The position numbers were made by a program, and so were the translations under genes. The notes beneath the pieces are model-generated. The model did no database searches. It was not told where the DNA came from and saw only the letters and a program-made list of their open reading frames with translations. A stretch of DNA of 64,000 nucleotides from Semisulcospira habei (Eukaryota > Mollusca > Gastropoda > Semisulcospiridae): positions 181,708,245 through 181,772,244 of the forward strand of contig BTPG01000005.1 in the NCBI GenBank assembly GCA_036245525.1. The letters run 5' to 3'. This document shows, in pieces, positions 1 through 13,400 of this stretch. Numbering within the stretch: the stretch's first letter is position 1; each line of letters opens with the position of its first letter.

Positions 1-579
1 TCCCACGGGATGGACAGCGCGACGTCTGGCCAGGCCAGAGGTCTGGGAACGGGGAGACAAGCTGGTGCCTCCGCCTCGTGGAGGACAGGTCGACCATCGG
101 CGTCTCCCGTTGCGCGCAGATCATCTGAAAGATGTCCTGGCGGAAGGTCCCTTCCGTGAGTAGCGACTGGTCACGTCGGGAGCATGAGTCGGCCAAGACA
201 TTCAGACGGCCAGGGCTGTCGAGCAAGGATGGACAGGAAGCAGTCCTCGCACGGCGCATCAGACGGCAGAGGAGCAAGCACCAGTCGGGTGAGCACATCC
301 CACCCTGTTGCTGGAAGAACGCCAGCAGTGTCGCGTTGTCGGAGACTGGGTTGTTCCTCCTGCGATGAGGGCTAGCCAGACTGCTTGCAGCTCCAACCAG
401 AAGATGTGCCAGTCCACGAAGTCCGGAGGTCAGGGCCGGAGATCGTCAGGAACCTCGGTAGCAGGTGGGATCCCCAACAGCAAGACTTACACCCAGGGAG
501 AGATGAGGGGGAGGTCTCCAACCGCACATGGTGGACCCAGGTGGTCACCCATCCAAGTACTTAACCGAACCCGACGTAG

Positions 580-1227
580 CTAAACTTCGGTGAACAGACG
601 AGAACCGGAGTATCCAACGTGGAATGGCCAATTGGCAGCGGTCAGGGGGACTCCCAAAGCAAGCCACGAAGTACCCGTCCAACGCAGGAGGTGGGGGCGA
701 AACCAACGGGGACCCAGGAACCACGGCGGACAGATCGCCTGAGGAGAGACGCTAGAGAATCCGGAGGAGCAGCTGTAGAGGCCGGGCGCAGAGACGACCA
801 AGGGGGAGTAGATCTGTCGCGGCATGAACAACCAAGGAGCTGAAGCCAGCCTCTGGCGGAGGCTGCATCCTGCTAGGCTACCTGGGCGGCTAGGGCAGCC
901 AACTCCAGGATCCGCGGCTCCGGCTAACGTACTCTGTAGGGGAGGAAGGCGAACTCCGTCTGAAAGGACAAGCGACGCGAGGAAGCGAGGTCCGACTTGT
1001 CTGCGTTGACCAGGAACCCCTGGAAGCCTGGTGCATAGGAACATGATGAACGCGTCGGACAAGTCCATGCTGGCCTTGAAGTCTCCAGGCGGGACAGCGG
1101 TTCTCCGGGCCCTCGGAGGACTCCATCCGAAGGAACGGAGCTGAGACCGACTGGTACATCGCTGAGAAGGACGATGAGGCGCCAAACCTGTCCGGCTGCG
1201 GAACAACAACCGACACAGTTTATACAT
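580..1227 (-). pseudogene. DIRS reverse transcriptase remnant
   Basis: A minus-strand open stretch of 215 codons with the RT segment DFKASMDLSDAF. The expected follow-on (HVPMHQ, then ADKSDLASS) appears only in another frame, so a frameshift has occurred just after the motif. The downstream palm and RNase H parts are in pieces. Confidence 0.55.
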
Positions 1228-2079
1228 TTAAGAAAGATTATTTATTACTCAACGGGTGAAGTACATAGCACACGTGTCAAGAGTCACACTGTCATAGCTA
1301 CTCTACAACCCCAGGATGAAAACGGCAAACTAGGAGTACCAAGGACACAAGGGGAGAGGGCGGCTGAGAAGGCCGGGGCGACAAGCGAGCTCCTAGGTGG
1401 CTTCCCGGAAGGGAGGCGACCTCTCTGCGCAGGGTGGAGGCCTAGAGGGGTTCACACGGAAACTCGGTCCAGAATGGGCAGAGCAGACGGGAGGCATCCG
1501 ACTGCAGACGAGAAGGCAGGACCACGACGGAAAACGCGTGCGAAGGCGGCGGGCAGGCGTAGACCAAGACTTAGGAGCACAACGGGCGGCTAGCCGGAGG
1601 AGGGCGGAGAAGAATCCCACCGAAGCCAGAAGCCGGGTGGTTGGGGAAGAGACTGGATCCCAGGATCCTACGTACAGAGTCCACGCAGGCGGAGACCCTC
1701 CTTGGTGGGGAGGGGGGCAGGGCCGAGGTCAGGGACGAGGCGACAGAGGCAGGCGCGCGGGGGAAGACCGTCCAGTGGAGGGGGGGGCGACTGCGATGCC
1801 GGGAGCGGGGAAGACGATCCATGGCCGGCGATCCAAGGCAGGCGATCCAAGCAGTGAACCCAAGCGGGGCGCCAACAAGGGGAAGACGAGCGTGTCGAGG
1901 TGAGGGCGCCAAAGCTGGGGAGGGAGAGCGCGACGAACCGCAACGCCAAGACGACCCTAGAGAGCGGGCTGGTCCTACCGACGGCGCTCAGCGGGCGGAG
2001 GCGAATGTCTAGTGCAGGCTGTGGAACAGGAGAAGTCGGGAGCGTGGCTGGTCCATGAACGCTGTGGCTGACGTCTCTG

Positions 2080-2480
2080 CTGGCCGGGCTCAATGAGGCG
2101 GGCGCTCTGCCAGCAACCAGACCCCTCGGAGGAGTCAGGAGGCTTGTCGAGGAGAGAGAGGTGAGGACGGCCAGTCACGTGGGACGGCTCCAGGCACCCT
2201 GCTGCAGGCCGGGCTCAGTGAGGCGGGCACTCTGCCGGCATATAGATCCTCCGGAAGGATCAGCGGGCGTGGCAGCAGGGGCAGTCCTGTGGTCAGCAGA
2301 TCCGGTGTTTACCCGACGAGAGGACGGCCAGTCAACGTGGGACGGCTCGTGGCGCACTGCTGCAGGCCGGGCTCAATGAGGCGGGCACTCTGCCGGCAAA
2401 CAGATCCTCCGGAAGGATCAGCGGGCATGGCAGGAGGCGCAGTCCTGTGGTCAGTAGTTCTCTAGTGTCCCCGACAAGAG
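2080..2480. repeat. Direct repeats of about 125-155 bp in the DIRS remnant
   Basis: Three units beginning GCCGGGCTCAATGAGGCGGG or close to it (near 2085, 2207 and 2363), each followed by a CCTCCGGAAGGATCAGCGGG-like block. A similar block (GACTCGCCGGAGGAGTCAGC) forms the minisatellite of the DIRS copy at 36.4 kb, so this looks like the same array in a sister element. Confidence 0.65.
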
Positions 2481-2894
2481 ATCCGTTCCGTTAGGCCGAG
2501 ACGGGAAGCAGAACGCATGGTCAACCGTCGGCCACAGGGAGACGCCACCCAGAAGCAGAAACAGCTTAGCGCACAAAAACATTTCCAATACAATGATTTT
2601 GAAATTCCAAAACTGCAGTATTTCACTTAACCCTTTCATTACTGCCGCCCGCTATAGCGGGGATGGAGACACGCCTCCTCTGCTTACGGCCTCCCGGTAT
2701 AGCAGGACCGCAGCTTCTACTCCCCCGCATACGGCTGCCCGCTAAAGCGGTTTGCGCTGAGAGTGGCTACCTAATTAGCGGCGACCTTGACAGCGCTAGA
2801 GTGGTACCGCCAGGCGCGTAGTGTTTGTTATTTCCGGCTCGGGGCCTGAGAAACAGGATGCAGAGTTTATATAAAACAAATTCCTTCCAGAACT

Positions 2895-3287
2895 TTGGTT
2901 GTGCTTGCAAAAATGGCGGAGAGAGAAGAAAGTGACCGTGACAGCGACGAATTTAGTGATGATGAGTTTTGGGATAGAGGCGATTTTGGAGAGATGGATT
3001 TAGTTCAGTTGACAGAGGAAGAAAGGGCTGATTTTGTGCGTGTTGTGCGACAAGACACTAACAACAACAACGATAATGATCGCGATGCCGACGACGAAAG
3101 TGGCGATGAACTTGATGATGACAATGTGCCACTGTGGTTCCGAAATCCACAATTTGAATGGACAGCAGGTCCATTTGTTGCACCTGAGCGGGTGACATTC
3201 ACCCGAATGCCAGGTCCAACACGTGTAATTGACACATCTGTCAGTGCATCCGGGTACTTTGGCCTCTTCTACTCTGAGACTACCTGA
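2895..3287 (+). pseudogene. piggyBac-like transposase, N-terminal piece
   Basis: 130 codons rich in Asp/Glu (for example RDSDEFSDDEFWDRGDFGEM). It ends with a PGPTRVID stretch as in the DDE_Tnp_1_7 family, then a stop where the catalytic domain should continue. Confidence 0.7.
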
Positions 3288-3313
3288 GCTTCAGGCTGGA
3301 CCTGGCCCATGAG

Positions 3314-3616
3314 TTGGTAGCCGACTATCATCTACGGCGACCGTCCGTCGGCCGTCCCCGCTTTGCCGCCAGCAACAACGAGACTCACCTTGACCGAGTT
3401 GACCATTTACCTGTCAAAGGGGAAGGCCGTGATCACGGATGTGCTCTGTGCTACAAGCGACAGACCCGCTACAGAGACGCAAACCCAGGGGTTAGCTATG
3501 CAAACAACCCTTACAAGAGGTGCAAAACTGTTATCATGTGCCGGAAATGTGAAGTGTACCTTTGTTGTAATGACAACAATTGTTTTATTTTGTACCACAC
3601 ACAGGTACAACTGTAA
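3314..3616 (+). pseudogene. piggyBac-like transposase, C-terminal Cys-rich piece
   Basis: Contains CALCYKRQTRYRD, then TVIMCRKCEVYLCC and CFILYHT. This spacing of cysteines and the final YHT are typical of the zinc-binding tail of PGBD4-like transposases. It lies in another frame from the N-terminal piece. Confidence 0.7.
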
Positions 3617-4672
3617 ATACAGGGTGACAGTGGCGACAGTGTGTGACAGTGTATAGCAGTGTTGTAATTTCATCTTCACCCTCCTAGTAACTGTACAAGT
3701 GTATGCGTAAACATGGACAATCAAGGTGTATATAATAGTGGATCTTTTTCAGTTACTTTTTGTATTTTGGACACCTGTGTGTGCATTGCGGACAGCAATA
3801 AACAGACAATGACACAGTCACAAGTTTGGATTATGCGTTTCCAACACATCATTGTCACGGTAAGAGCATGCAAACACTTTTAGATCCGTCTTCATGCACG
3901 TTTGCTTGCTTCATAGGTGTGTGTTGTTAATGTACTGTCATTTTGTCACATATTTGCACCTGTGTGTCACCAAATCAATCACACGACCCTGACACATGAC
4001 GTCAATGTGTAGCCCGTCCAAAGCCCGTCACAGCAATATAGGGTTATGGGTATCTGCGGTGGATGAGTACTCTGCTATCAGCCTTTCCCGTACACTACTA
4101 TATTTTGGTATTTTTCTAGTCTCTAAACTCAGTAAGCAGGGGTAATACAGAACTTTATAAACGCAGTACTCAGTGGTATTCACCAACCAGAGAATTCAGT
4201 AATGAAAGGGTTAAGGGTAGCCCCTTAGCCCCCCATGAATGTTCTCTGTGACGTGCAGTGTGTGAGCAAATGCGTGTGGCACCTGTGAGCGCGCAAGTGG
4301 GTCCAGTAAGAGGAGCCGCAATGAGAAAATCCCCAACCCGGATAAAGGCGCCTATTTTTACGCCTGTCTGTTACATGAGTGTGCGTGTTGGGTTTCAGCC
4401 TGTGGCGCTTAGAGTCGATTCGTACAAAATTGAGAAAAAGCGCCCATATAATAAAGGTATTATTATTATTCTTAATGCGCCTGATAAATTATTATATTAT
4501 CGAATCAACCTTAGCGCTGCCTCACAAACAAGGCATGTTAGGCGACCGAGTGGGTCGCAAAACCGCCAAAACGACCGACACAGCGGCTACCGGGTTCCCA
4601 GGGCAAGTCATTCTCCTTCCCTTTTCTCCATTCTCTTTTTTTTTTTTTTCTTTTTTACTTTTAGGGCTCAAC

Positions 4673-5885
4673 CAATCTTGGCTTGACTTCGCGAACGAAG
4701 ATTTTATAGGAGTTGCCCACGACATCTGCAGGCTTGTTCGTGGCTGCGGAGGCCAATCCGGGACAGGCAGGTTCGACCGCAGTGGCTGCAGGGGAAGGTA
4801 TGGCCAGGGTTCTGAGTTGCGGCATCTCTGTTTTTTCTCCTGAGCCGCTTGTCTTTAAGGCTAGCTCTGCGAGAGTCCTCAAAGGAGACAGCTGCCTTGT
4901 AAATGGTGGAGCGCCAGGTATCACGGTCCACAGCAAGCGAGGACCACTGGTGGTGGTCGATTTGGCAGGCACTAAGTGACTTCTTGAGAGTCTTTGTATC
5001 TCTTCTTTGGTGCCCCTTTGTCACGGTGTCCAGTAGCAAGCTCGCCGAACAGGGTGATCTTTGGTAGGCGATGATCCTCCATCCTGGAGACATGCCCCGC
5101 CCAGCGGAGCTGTGTCCGCAGCAGCAAAGCCTCGATGCTCACAGTTTCAGCCTGTTCAAGGACCTCGACGTTGGTGACATAGTCACTCCAGTGAATGCCC
5201 AGGATGGTACGCAGGCAGCGCTGGTGGAAACGTTCGAGGAGTCGTAGTTGGCTGCGGTAGAGGGCCCAGGACTCGGAACCATACAGCAGGGTGGTGAGGA
5301 CCACAGCTCTGTACACGCTGATCTTGGTGCCTGTTTTCAGCTGTTGATTGTGCCACACCCGCTTGAAAAGTCGCCCGAAAGCGCTGTTCGCTTTTGCCAG
5401 CCTGCTGTCAAGCTCCCTGTCCAGCTTGGCGTCCGACGTGATAATGCAGCCAAGGTAAGTAAACTGGTGCACTGACTTTAGTTCAGACTCGCCAATGGTG
5501 ATGTGAGGAGGTTGATACACTGTCTTGGGTGCCGGCTGATGGAGGACCTCTGTCTTTTTCAGACTGACCTCGAGTCCAAAGAGCTGGGCAGCGTCTGCGA
5601 AGCAGGACGTGATGCGCTGCAGGGCTCTCTCTGTGTGTGCAACGAGGGCAGCGTCATCAGCAAAAAGCAGCTCACGAATCAGTTGGTCTAGGGTTTTCGT
5701 GTGGGCCTGCAGTCGTCTGAGGTTGAACAGGCTGCCATCGAGATGATACCTGATGTACACTGCATCGTCATCATCGAGGTCTACTGTGGCCTGCTTCAAC
5801 ATCCTGCTAAAAAAGATGGTGAAGAGTGTCGGTGCCAGCACGCAGCCCTGCTTTACGCTGTTGAGAATAGGGAATGGTTCTGAGA
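4673..5885 (-). mobile_element. 5'-truncated LINE, minus strand (LINE-1 family of this window)
   Basis: Encodes the C-terminal half of a non-LTR reverse transcriptase. The ELLFADDAALVAHTERALQR box lies in 4972-5841; a frameshift then moves to the frame of 4704-5093, which carries a C-terminal zinc-finger-like FPCSHCGRTCLSRIGLRSHE. The 3' end reads TTCGCGAAGTCAAGCCAAGA (complement at 4676-4695). The same family is at 25078-27611 and twice at 33.97-35.77 kb. It sits at the junction of a tandem duplication. Confidence 0.85.
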
Positions 5886-6604
5886 GAACTCAATGAGGCG
5901 GGCACTCTGCCCGCAAACAGATCCTCCGGAAGGATCAGCGGGCATGGCAGGAGGCGCAGTCCTGTGGTCAGTAGTTCTCTAGTGTCCCCGACAAGAGATC
6001 CGTTCCGTTAGGCCGAGACGGGAAGCAGAACACATGGTCAACCGTCGGCCACAGGGAGACACCACCCAGAAGCAGAAACAGCTTAGCGCACAAAAACATT
6101 TCCAATACAATGATTTTGAAATTCCAAAACTGCAGTATCTCACTTAAGGGTAGCCCCTTAGCCCCCCATGAAAGTTCTCTGTGACGTGCAGTGTGTGAGC
6201 AAATGCATGTGGCACCTGTGAGCGCGCAAGTGGGTCCAGTAAGAGGAGCCGCAATGAGAAAATCCCCAACCCGGATAAAGGCGCCTATTTTTACGCCTGT
6301 CTGTTACATGAGTGTGCGTGTTGGGTTTCAGCCTGTGGCGCTTTGAGTCGATTCGTACAAAATTGAGAAAAAGCGCCCATATAATAAAGGTATTATTATT
6401 ATTCTTAATGCGCCTGATAAATTATTATATTATCGAATCAACCTTAGCGCTGCCTCACAAACAAGGCATGTTAGGCGACCGAGTGGGTCGCAAAACCGCC
6501 AAAACGACCGACACAGCGGCTACCGGGTTCCCAGGGCAAGTCATTCTCCTTCCCTTTTCTCCATTCTCTTTTTTTTTTTTTTTTCTTTTTTACTTTTAGG
6601 GCTC
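5886..6604. repeat. Second copy of a tandem duplication, with empty piggyBac site
   Basis: Repeats 2369-2632 joined to 4211-4673 with few changes. Where the first copy has piggyBac, this one has a single TTAA (CACTTAAGGGTAGCC at about 6143-6157). Both copies end with a poly-T run and TTTAGGGCTCAACCA. Confidence 0.85.
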
Positions 6605-6954
6605 AACCACGTAAATAGTAAACCACGAAGGTGACATCAAAGTGGGGACCGAAAAGGTTTAGAACACATTAAGCCCCACGCTGGGTACGAACCCGGGGCC
6701 TACACTCGAGCCAAAGGGCTCCCCAGCGAAGAAAAGCGTCGGGCGCACAAAGGTACAAATCAGTAGTACAACACAGTAAGAAGCGCTAAGGCGGGAAGGC
6801 TAGATACCCGTAAATAGCAGGGGGGAGAGGGGGCAATTACCCGCCAAGCTAAGCGTAACGGGGGCAACCACAGTACATCGCTACATGCAAACCCCGTGCC
6901 GACGAACAAAATGGCGCCGAGCCACGAAGCTAACCAGGCGGTAACGGCGAGGGC

Positions 6955-7345
6955 ACAATGATTGTACATTGCTTAACGTCCCGACAGCAACAAGGCTTTC
7001 TCAGGACGTGCCTGCACTGCTTGTGAAAAAAAAAAAAACTAAACAGAACATTGAATGTATGTCGCCAGCCGGTCAAATACATTAAATAAACCTAACACAT
7101 GGGGCCTAAATAAAGCTAAGACCATTTAGCAACACACATCCAATATCAAGAGCTACAGGCAGTGCAGACAGTAGGGAGAGTTTTAAAAAGGCAAATACAG
7201 GTGAATGGACCTCGGGTAGACAGAAACACATGCCCCAGAATAGAGAGAAAAACTCACCCTGTGGGGATGACCAGGGTGACCCTGGGAACTAAAAAGTACC
7301 TAACCCCACCCAAGTCCCCCAGGGCAGACCCGGGTGGGGGGGCGA
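6955..7345 (-). repeat. Dispersed repeat E (SINE- or LINE-tail-like), copy 1
   Basis: Begins GATTGTACATTGCTTAACGT and runs through a CCGACAGCAACAAGGC block to a CACCCTGTGGGG block. Copies at 7923-8075 (partial) and 12919-13266. The GATT repeats at the edge of the third copy suggest a retroposon tail on the minus strand. Confidence 0.55.
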
Positions 7346-7769
7346 GGGCACAAGGGGACCGCCCCGGAAACCAAGGGTAGGGTGAGACCTAGAGATACCC
7401 GACACACGCAGTAAAACCAGAAGCCCAGAAATGGCTAGCGCCCGACCCGGGGGCCAGTCGAGGGCAGCTACCGCTACCTTACCTCGGAGACGAAGCGGGG
7501 ACAGGGCCACCATAACACCGCCATAAAACCTGGAAGGAAGCGAAGCCAGGCCGGTACAGGCGAAAGGGCGGAAGACCAGGCCACACTGACAGCAAGCCGA
7601 ACCAGCCAGAAGGCACGGAAGAAAGGCCGAGGAGTACACGAGGGGGACGGAACGAGCGCAGGAAAGAAGACCGGCTAACAACACCGTCCGAGAGCAAGGC
7701 TAAACACGTCTTATCCACGCGAGCGAAGTAGACTGACTGGTTGGTCTACAACATGACTGTCAACCGGTA

Positions 7770-7922
7770 GAGCAGCATCGGGAGACAACTCACGGCCCCT
7801 CGAGGGGTTCCCCGAGTGCCTCCCGGGTTGTGTTGTTACACAACGGATTCTGAGGCTAAAATTGAGCAAGTAAGTAGACACTCCCTAAAGTCATGTCATC
7901 GGTAATGTTTTTGAGGAAACAA
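7770..7922. repeat. DIRS terminal inverted repeat (5' end of the minus-strand element)
   Basis: Reverse complement of 60743-60890 with few differences, and it shares its outer 35 bp with the ends at 36.4 and 42.7 kb. The outer edge is GAGGAAACAA. Confidence 0.75.
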
Positions 7923-8075
7923 ATACAGGTGAATGGACCAAGGGTAGACAGAAACACATGCCCCAGAATAGAGGGGAAAACCCACCCTGTGGGACTGACC
8001 AGGGTGACACTGCGAACTAAAAAATACTTAACTCCACCCAAGTCCCCCAGGGCAGACCCGGGTGGGAGTCAGGAT
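7923..8075. repeat. Dispersed repeat E, partial copy 2
   Basis: Matches 7187-7345 from AATACAGGTGAATGGACC on. It abuts the DIRS terminus, as if the DIRS element had inserted into this repeat. Confidence 0.6.
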
Positions 8076-8232
8076 GGAAAGGGTTGAGGAAAGTGCTGGT
8101 GAGGACTGGCACCTGGATGGCTCAATCATCTGCATTGTAACTGCGTGACATGGATCAACAAGGACAGTCCTATGACTGTCACTGTTGACTCGTACCCTGC
8201 AGCTGGTGCGGTGATGACACAGACATTTTTCT

Positions 8233-8433
8233 TTAACTCATTCTACCCCAGACAAACCACAGCAAGATAAGGATCAACCATGATAGTTCAAGGGTGATGC
8301 CAGAATAGCTTGGCGCCCATGGGCGCCAAGCTATTCTGGCATCACCCTTGAACTATCATGGTCGATCTGTGTCCTGCACTGCAATGCAGTCTTCAGAAAT
8401 TTGGGATTTCAGTCTTGGGGTAGAATGAGTTAA
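8233..8433. mobile_element. Foldback MITE, arm type A
   Basis: TTAA flanks, TIR AACTCATTCTACCCC, and a near-perfect central hairpin with TTCAAGGGT and TGCCAGAATAGCTTGGCGCC in each arm, meeting at GGCGCCCATGGGCGCC. No ORF. PiggyBac-type TTAA target. Confidence 0.85.
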
Positions 8434-8509
8434 AGGTGCAAGGCTATCAGTTTTGTTAAACAAAAAGTGAGTATAAGAGTGCACTTACACAGAAAAACAA
8501 TATTTCAAT

Positions 8510-8718
8510 TCATTTGTCCCCGACGCACTACAGAAGGAGACGCATTGACCATTATAATTCAAAGGCAGTGCAAGATTAACTTGGTGCCATCAGGCGCCAA
8601 GCTAATCTGGCACTACCCTTGAATTATCATGGTCACCCCATCTCCTGCAACTTGTACATAGTCATTAGGTAACACCTCATAAATTCAGGAAATGTGGCCA
8701 GGGTGTTAAATGGGTTAA
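8510..8718. mobile_element. Foldback MITE, arm type C
   Basis: Hairpin of the same design (AATTCAAAGGCAGTGC with a GGCGCC-type centre), but with outer arms of the CCCATTTA...CCACATTTCC type. Its right TTAA (8715-8718) is shared with the next MITE. Confidence 0.75.
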
Positions 8719-8742
8719 CCCATATCATTCGGAATACACCAG

Positions 8743-10067
<1,325 letters not shown>

Positions 10068-10339
10068 ACACCAGTGTGTGAAATAAGTTTGACTAAAATA
10101 GTTCAAGGGTAGTGCCAGAATAGCCTGGCGCCTCTAGGCGCCAAGCTATTCTGGCACCACCCTTGAACTAAAGCCATTGGTCTACATCCTTATCTGTAAG
10201 CACTACAATGTAGCTTGCATATGGCTGTGTACAAATTTGAAGCTTTTTGCCTCAGTATGATACGGGTTAAGAGACAGCAATTGTGAAACTCTTATCATAT
10301 TGTTTTCTTCGACAGTTGGGAAGCTCTTGCTTTGTTTAC

Positions 10340-10437
10340 CTGTTTGTGCCTGTTGACAGCTGATGTAGCTGCTTCCCCTCCAGTATGTCGTGGAAATACA
10401 CATCACCTCCATCTCCTGCGTATGCAATCGTGGTCGT
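10340..10437 (-). CDS. PAK1IP1: PAK1IP1 exon 7 (last one seen)
   Basis: Acceptor GTGATCAG, donor GTAAAC, 98 nt, coding TTTIAYAGDGGDVYFHDI and ending TGTN plus two bases. It matches the family's AVAGDEEVIRFFD segment. The next exon was not found in the window. Confidence 0.88.
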
Positions 10438-13400
10438 CTGATCACAGAAAACCAATTTTGATATAATGAAACAGAATGCTGAAACAAAACTATCGGAAAG
10501 TGTTGTAAAGCACTTCAACCTGTTCAGCCCTGACTTGCACAACAAGAAGACACATGTACCATGATAGTTCAAGGGTGGTGCCAAAACAGATCGGCCCCTA
10601 GAGGCACCATCCTTGAACTCTCTTGACAGTTCTGTCTCATGAAATAATGTAGTCCTGAGAGGGCATCTCCAAAATGCGGGAATTTCAATCTTAGCCTATT
10701 TATCCCCCATCGCCCTACAGCAGGAGATGGATTGACCATGATAATTCACGGATAGTGCCAGATTGGCTTGGTGCCTTCAGGCCCTTGAATTATCATGGTC
10801 AATCTATCTTTGGGACATGTGGCCATGGGGCTAAATGGGTTAACTCACTGTACCACAAGAACGAAATCCCCAAATGTTGCCGTTGTCCTCTGAAGACTGC
10901 ATTGCCGTGCAGGACACAGATTAACCATGATAGTTCAAGGGTGATGCCAAAATAGCTTGGCGCCAATAGGCGTCAAGCTATTCTGGCATCACCCTTGAAC
11001 TATCATGGTCAATCTTGCTGTGGTGTGTCTTGGGTAGAATGAGTTAAGTATGTGTAAAAACTACAAATAAATGCACGATGTATTGCAAATGCATCATGTT
11101 CTAAAGATAAAAACAAGTTTTTGAAAGGAGCTCTGCCAGACTGTATTCCGTTAGCATGCACATGTAGTCAATGAATCAAATAAAAGCTAACAATTATCAT
11201 TTTTGTTTATAAAATAAAAAGCCTTACTATGCACAATTATCACCTATACATTCATACTCACCCAAGTCTCTACACAAATTATTTATTTAGCAGTACATCT
11301 TGAATTTATTTACCCGAATAAAGACAACAGCGTTGACCCGTTTGCTTGTATCAAAGCTGGCTTGAATCTTGCCTTCCTGTAAAATAAAGCATAGTCATGT
11401 ACAGTTGTTCAACTTGTTCATTCAGTTTACAGGGCACAGATTCTCATAAACTCATGCAGTCAAGGGGCTCATAAAATCAAAGCCTCTTGCATCATCTTCT
11501 TTTACATCCTATGAGCAAGACTGGAGTCACCTGGCACTCACTTCTACTGGTACCAGTAAGTGTTTGACTGAACAGTGAATGCAGCTTAGCTCTATTTTCT
11601 TTCTGTTGAGAAAAGTCCCTAGTCTCTGTCAACAAAACTGAGCAGATTTTTTTTGTTGTTTACTGTCTGTAACAAGGATACATCTCTTCTGCTTCAATTA
11701 AACGTCCAACATTACTGCCAGAATGCCTGCACTGCTTTCACCTGAGACGTAAATTAAGTTACTCAATGGGATCTATGGTCAAAATCCCCAAACTGTGAAG
11801 CTGTCATCTAAAGACTGCATTACATTTACTAATCATGAGACATCGACTATGGGTGAGCCAGGATAGCTTGGCACCTATAGGCGCCAAACTATGCTGACAC
11901 CACCCTTGCACAATCACGGTCAGTCAATTATCTTGCAATGGTATGTCGGGATTAAATCACTGACTCCTCTAGTACCTCTGTTGTCTTAACGACAACAGAT
12001 AATTATATCACCCGCATCAATGACTGTCTGGAATTTGACAACGCATAACCAATTCACTTACTGATTGCTGAGCACCACTGGACAGACCAAGACGATCACA
12101 GTTCAAGGGTCATGCCTAATAAGCATGCCAACTTCTCAAATACCAAGTTAACCCATATCATACTGAGGCTAAAAGCTTCAAATTTGTACACTGCCATATA
12201 TATGCAAGAGTACATTACAGTACATAAGATAAGGATAGACCAATGGCTTTAGTTCAAGGGTGGTGCCAGAATAGTTTGGCACCTAGAGGCACCAAGCTAT
12301 TCTGGTACTACCCTTGAACTATTTTTGTGAAACTTATTTCACACACTGGTGTATTCCGAATGATAAGGGTTAATGTGATTGTGACACAACATTCAAATTA
12401 TCATGGTTTATCCATTTCTTGCTATTATTGATATAGTACTTACCTCCACGCTGTGTACATTGATAGTGGTGTTCCAGGATACGACATAGACACTGCCATC
12501 AGGTGACCACACCACTATTTCAGCATCTATGAAGTTCCAGAGAGAGAAAAAAAATCAAGCACATGTGACAAACTATCATTTTTCACACATAAAACTCAGT
12601 CTATCTATCCACTCACCAGCCACTTTTGTTCATCCATTTACCAAAATTCGCAATGGACGGTTAATTAATTGTGCTGACCAAAGGATGGTCAACCAATTAG
12701 ATTACTACCAACATGTTAACCCTTTTAGCCCTAGGACCCTGCAGCAGGAGATGGATTGATCATCATAATTCAAGGGTAGTGCCAGATGAGCTTGCCTGAA
12801 GGCGCCAAGCTCGTCTGGCACTACCCTTGAATTATCATGATCAATCCATCTCCTACAACTGGTACATAGTCATTGAACAACGCCTCCAAATGTTTGGAAA
12901 TGCGGCCGTGGGGTAAAGATTGATTGATTGTACATTGCTTAACGTCCCGACAGCAACAAGGCTTTCTCAGGACGTGCCTGCACTGTTTGTGTAAAAAAAA
13001 AAACCCAGAACATTGAATGCATGTCGCCAGCCGGTCAAATACGTTAAATAAACCTAACACATGGGGCCTAAATAAAGCTAAGACCATTTAGCAACACACA
13101 TCCAATATCAAGAGCTACAGGCAGTGCAGACAGTAGGGAGAGTTTTAAAAAGGCAAATACAGGTGAATGGACCTCGGGTAGACAGAAACACATGCCCCAG
13201 AATAGAGAGAAAAACTCACCCTGTGGGGCTGACCAGGGTGACCCTGGTCAGCCCCACAGGGTGAGTTAAGAAAAAATGGACATGGCCTTACCACCTGACA
13301 TGACTTCCAACATTTTGAGCCCTATGATTAGAATTCCCCAATTTGGGTATTATCCTCCGAGGACTAAATTACAGAACAGAAGATGGGTCAACCAAGAGGG

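Larger units (their letters stand above)
2629..4214 (+). mobile_element. Internally deleted piggyBac transposon with TTAA target duplication
   Basis: Ends are TTAA-CCCTTTCATTACTG and CAGTAATGAAAGGG-TTAA, the piggyBac layout of TTAA flanks with CCC/GGG termini. The plus strand keeps an acidic N-terminal piece of a transposase (from 2895) and a C-terminal Cys-rich piece (3314-3616). The catalytic DDE core between them is gone. The unoccupied site survives at about 6146-6149 in the duplicated flank. Non-autonomous. Confidence 0.88.
1..7922 (-). mobile_element. Decayed DIRS-like retroelement, minus strand, cut by other insertions
   Basis: GC-rich sequence whose minus strand carries broken DIRS-type reverse transcriptase: around 1030-1100 it reads PPGDFKASMDLSDAF, a typical RT motif A context, with disrupted frames around it. 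Bases 1-560 resemble 38173-38700 in the better DIRS copy. At the far end, 7770-7922 is the reverse complement of the 5' terminus of the DIRS element at 60743 (TCATGTCATCGGTAATGT, then GAGGAAACAA). I infer a single 5'-right element, opened by piggyBac (2629-4214), a LINE (4673-5885), a tandem duplication and an extra repeat near 6955-7345. Its 3' end is left of the window. Joining all parts into one element is inference. Confidence 0.6.

Noticed and set aside
8290..8360. Bacterial-type terminator hairpin
   Set aside because: The palindrome is the centre of a repeated eukaryotic MITE; no transcription unit ends here.
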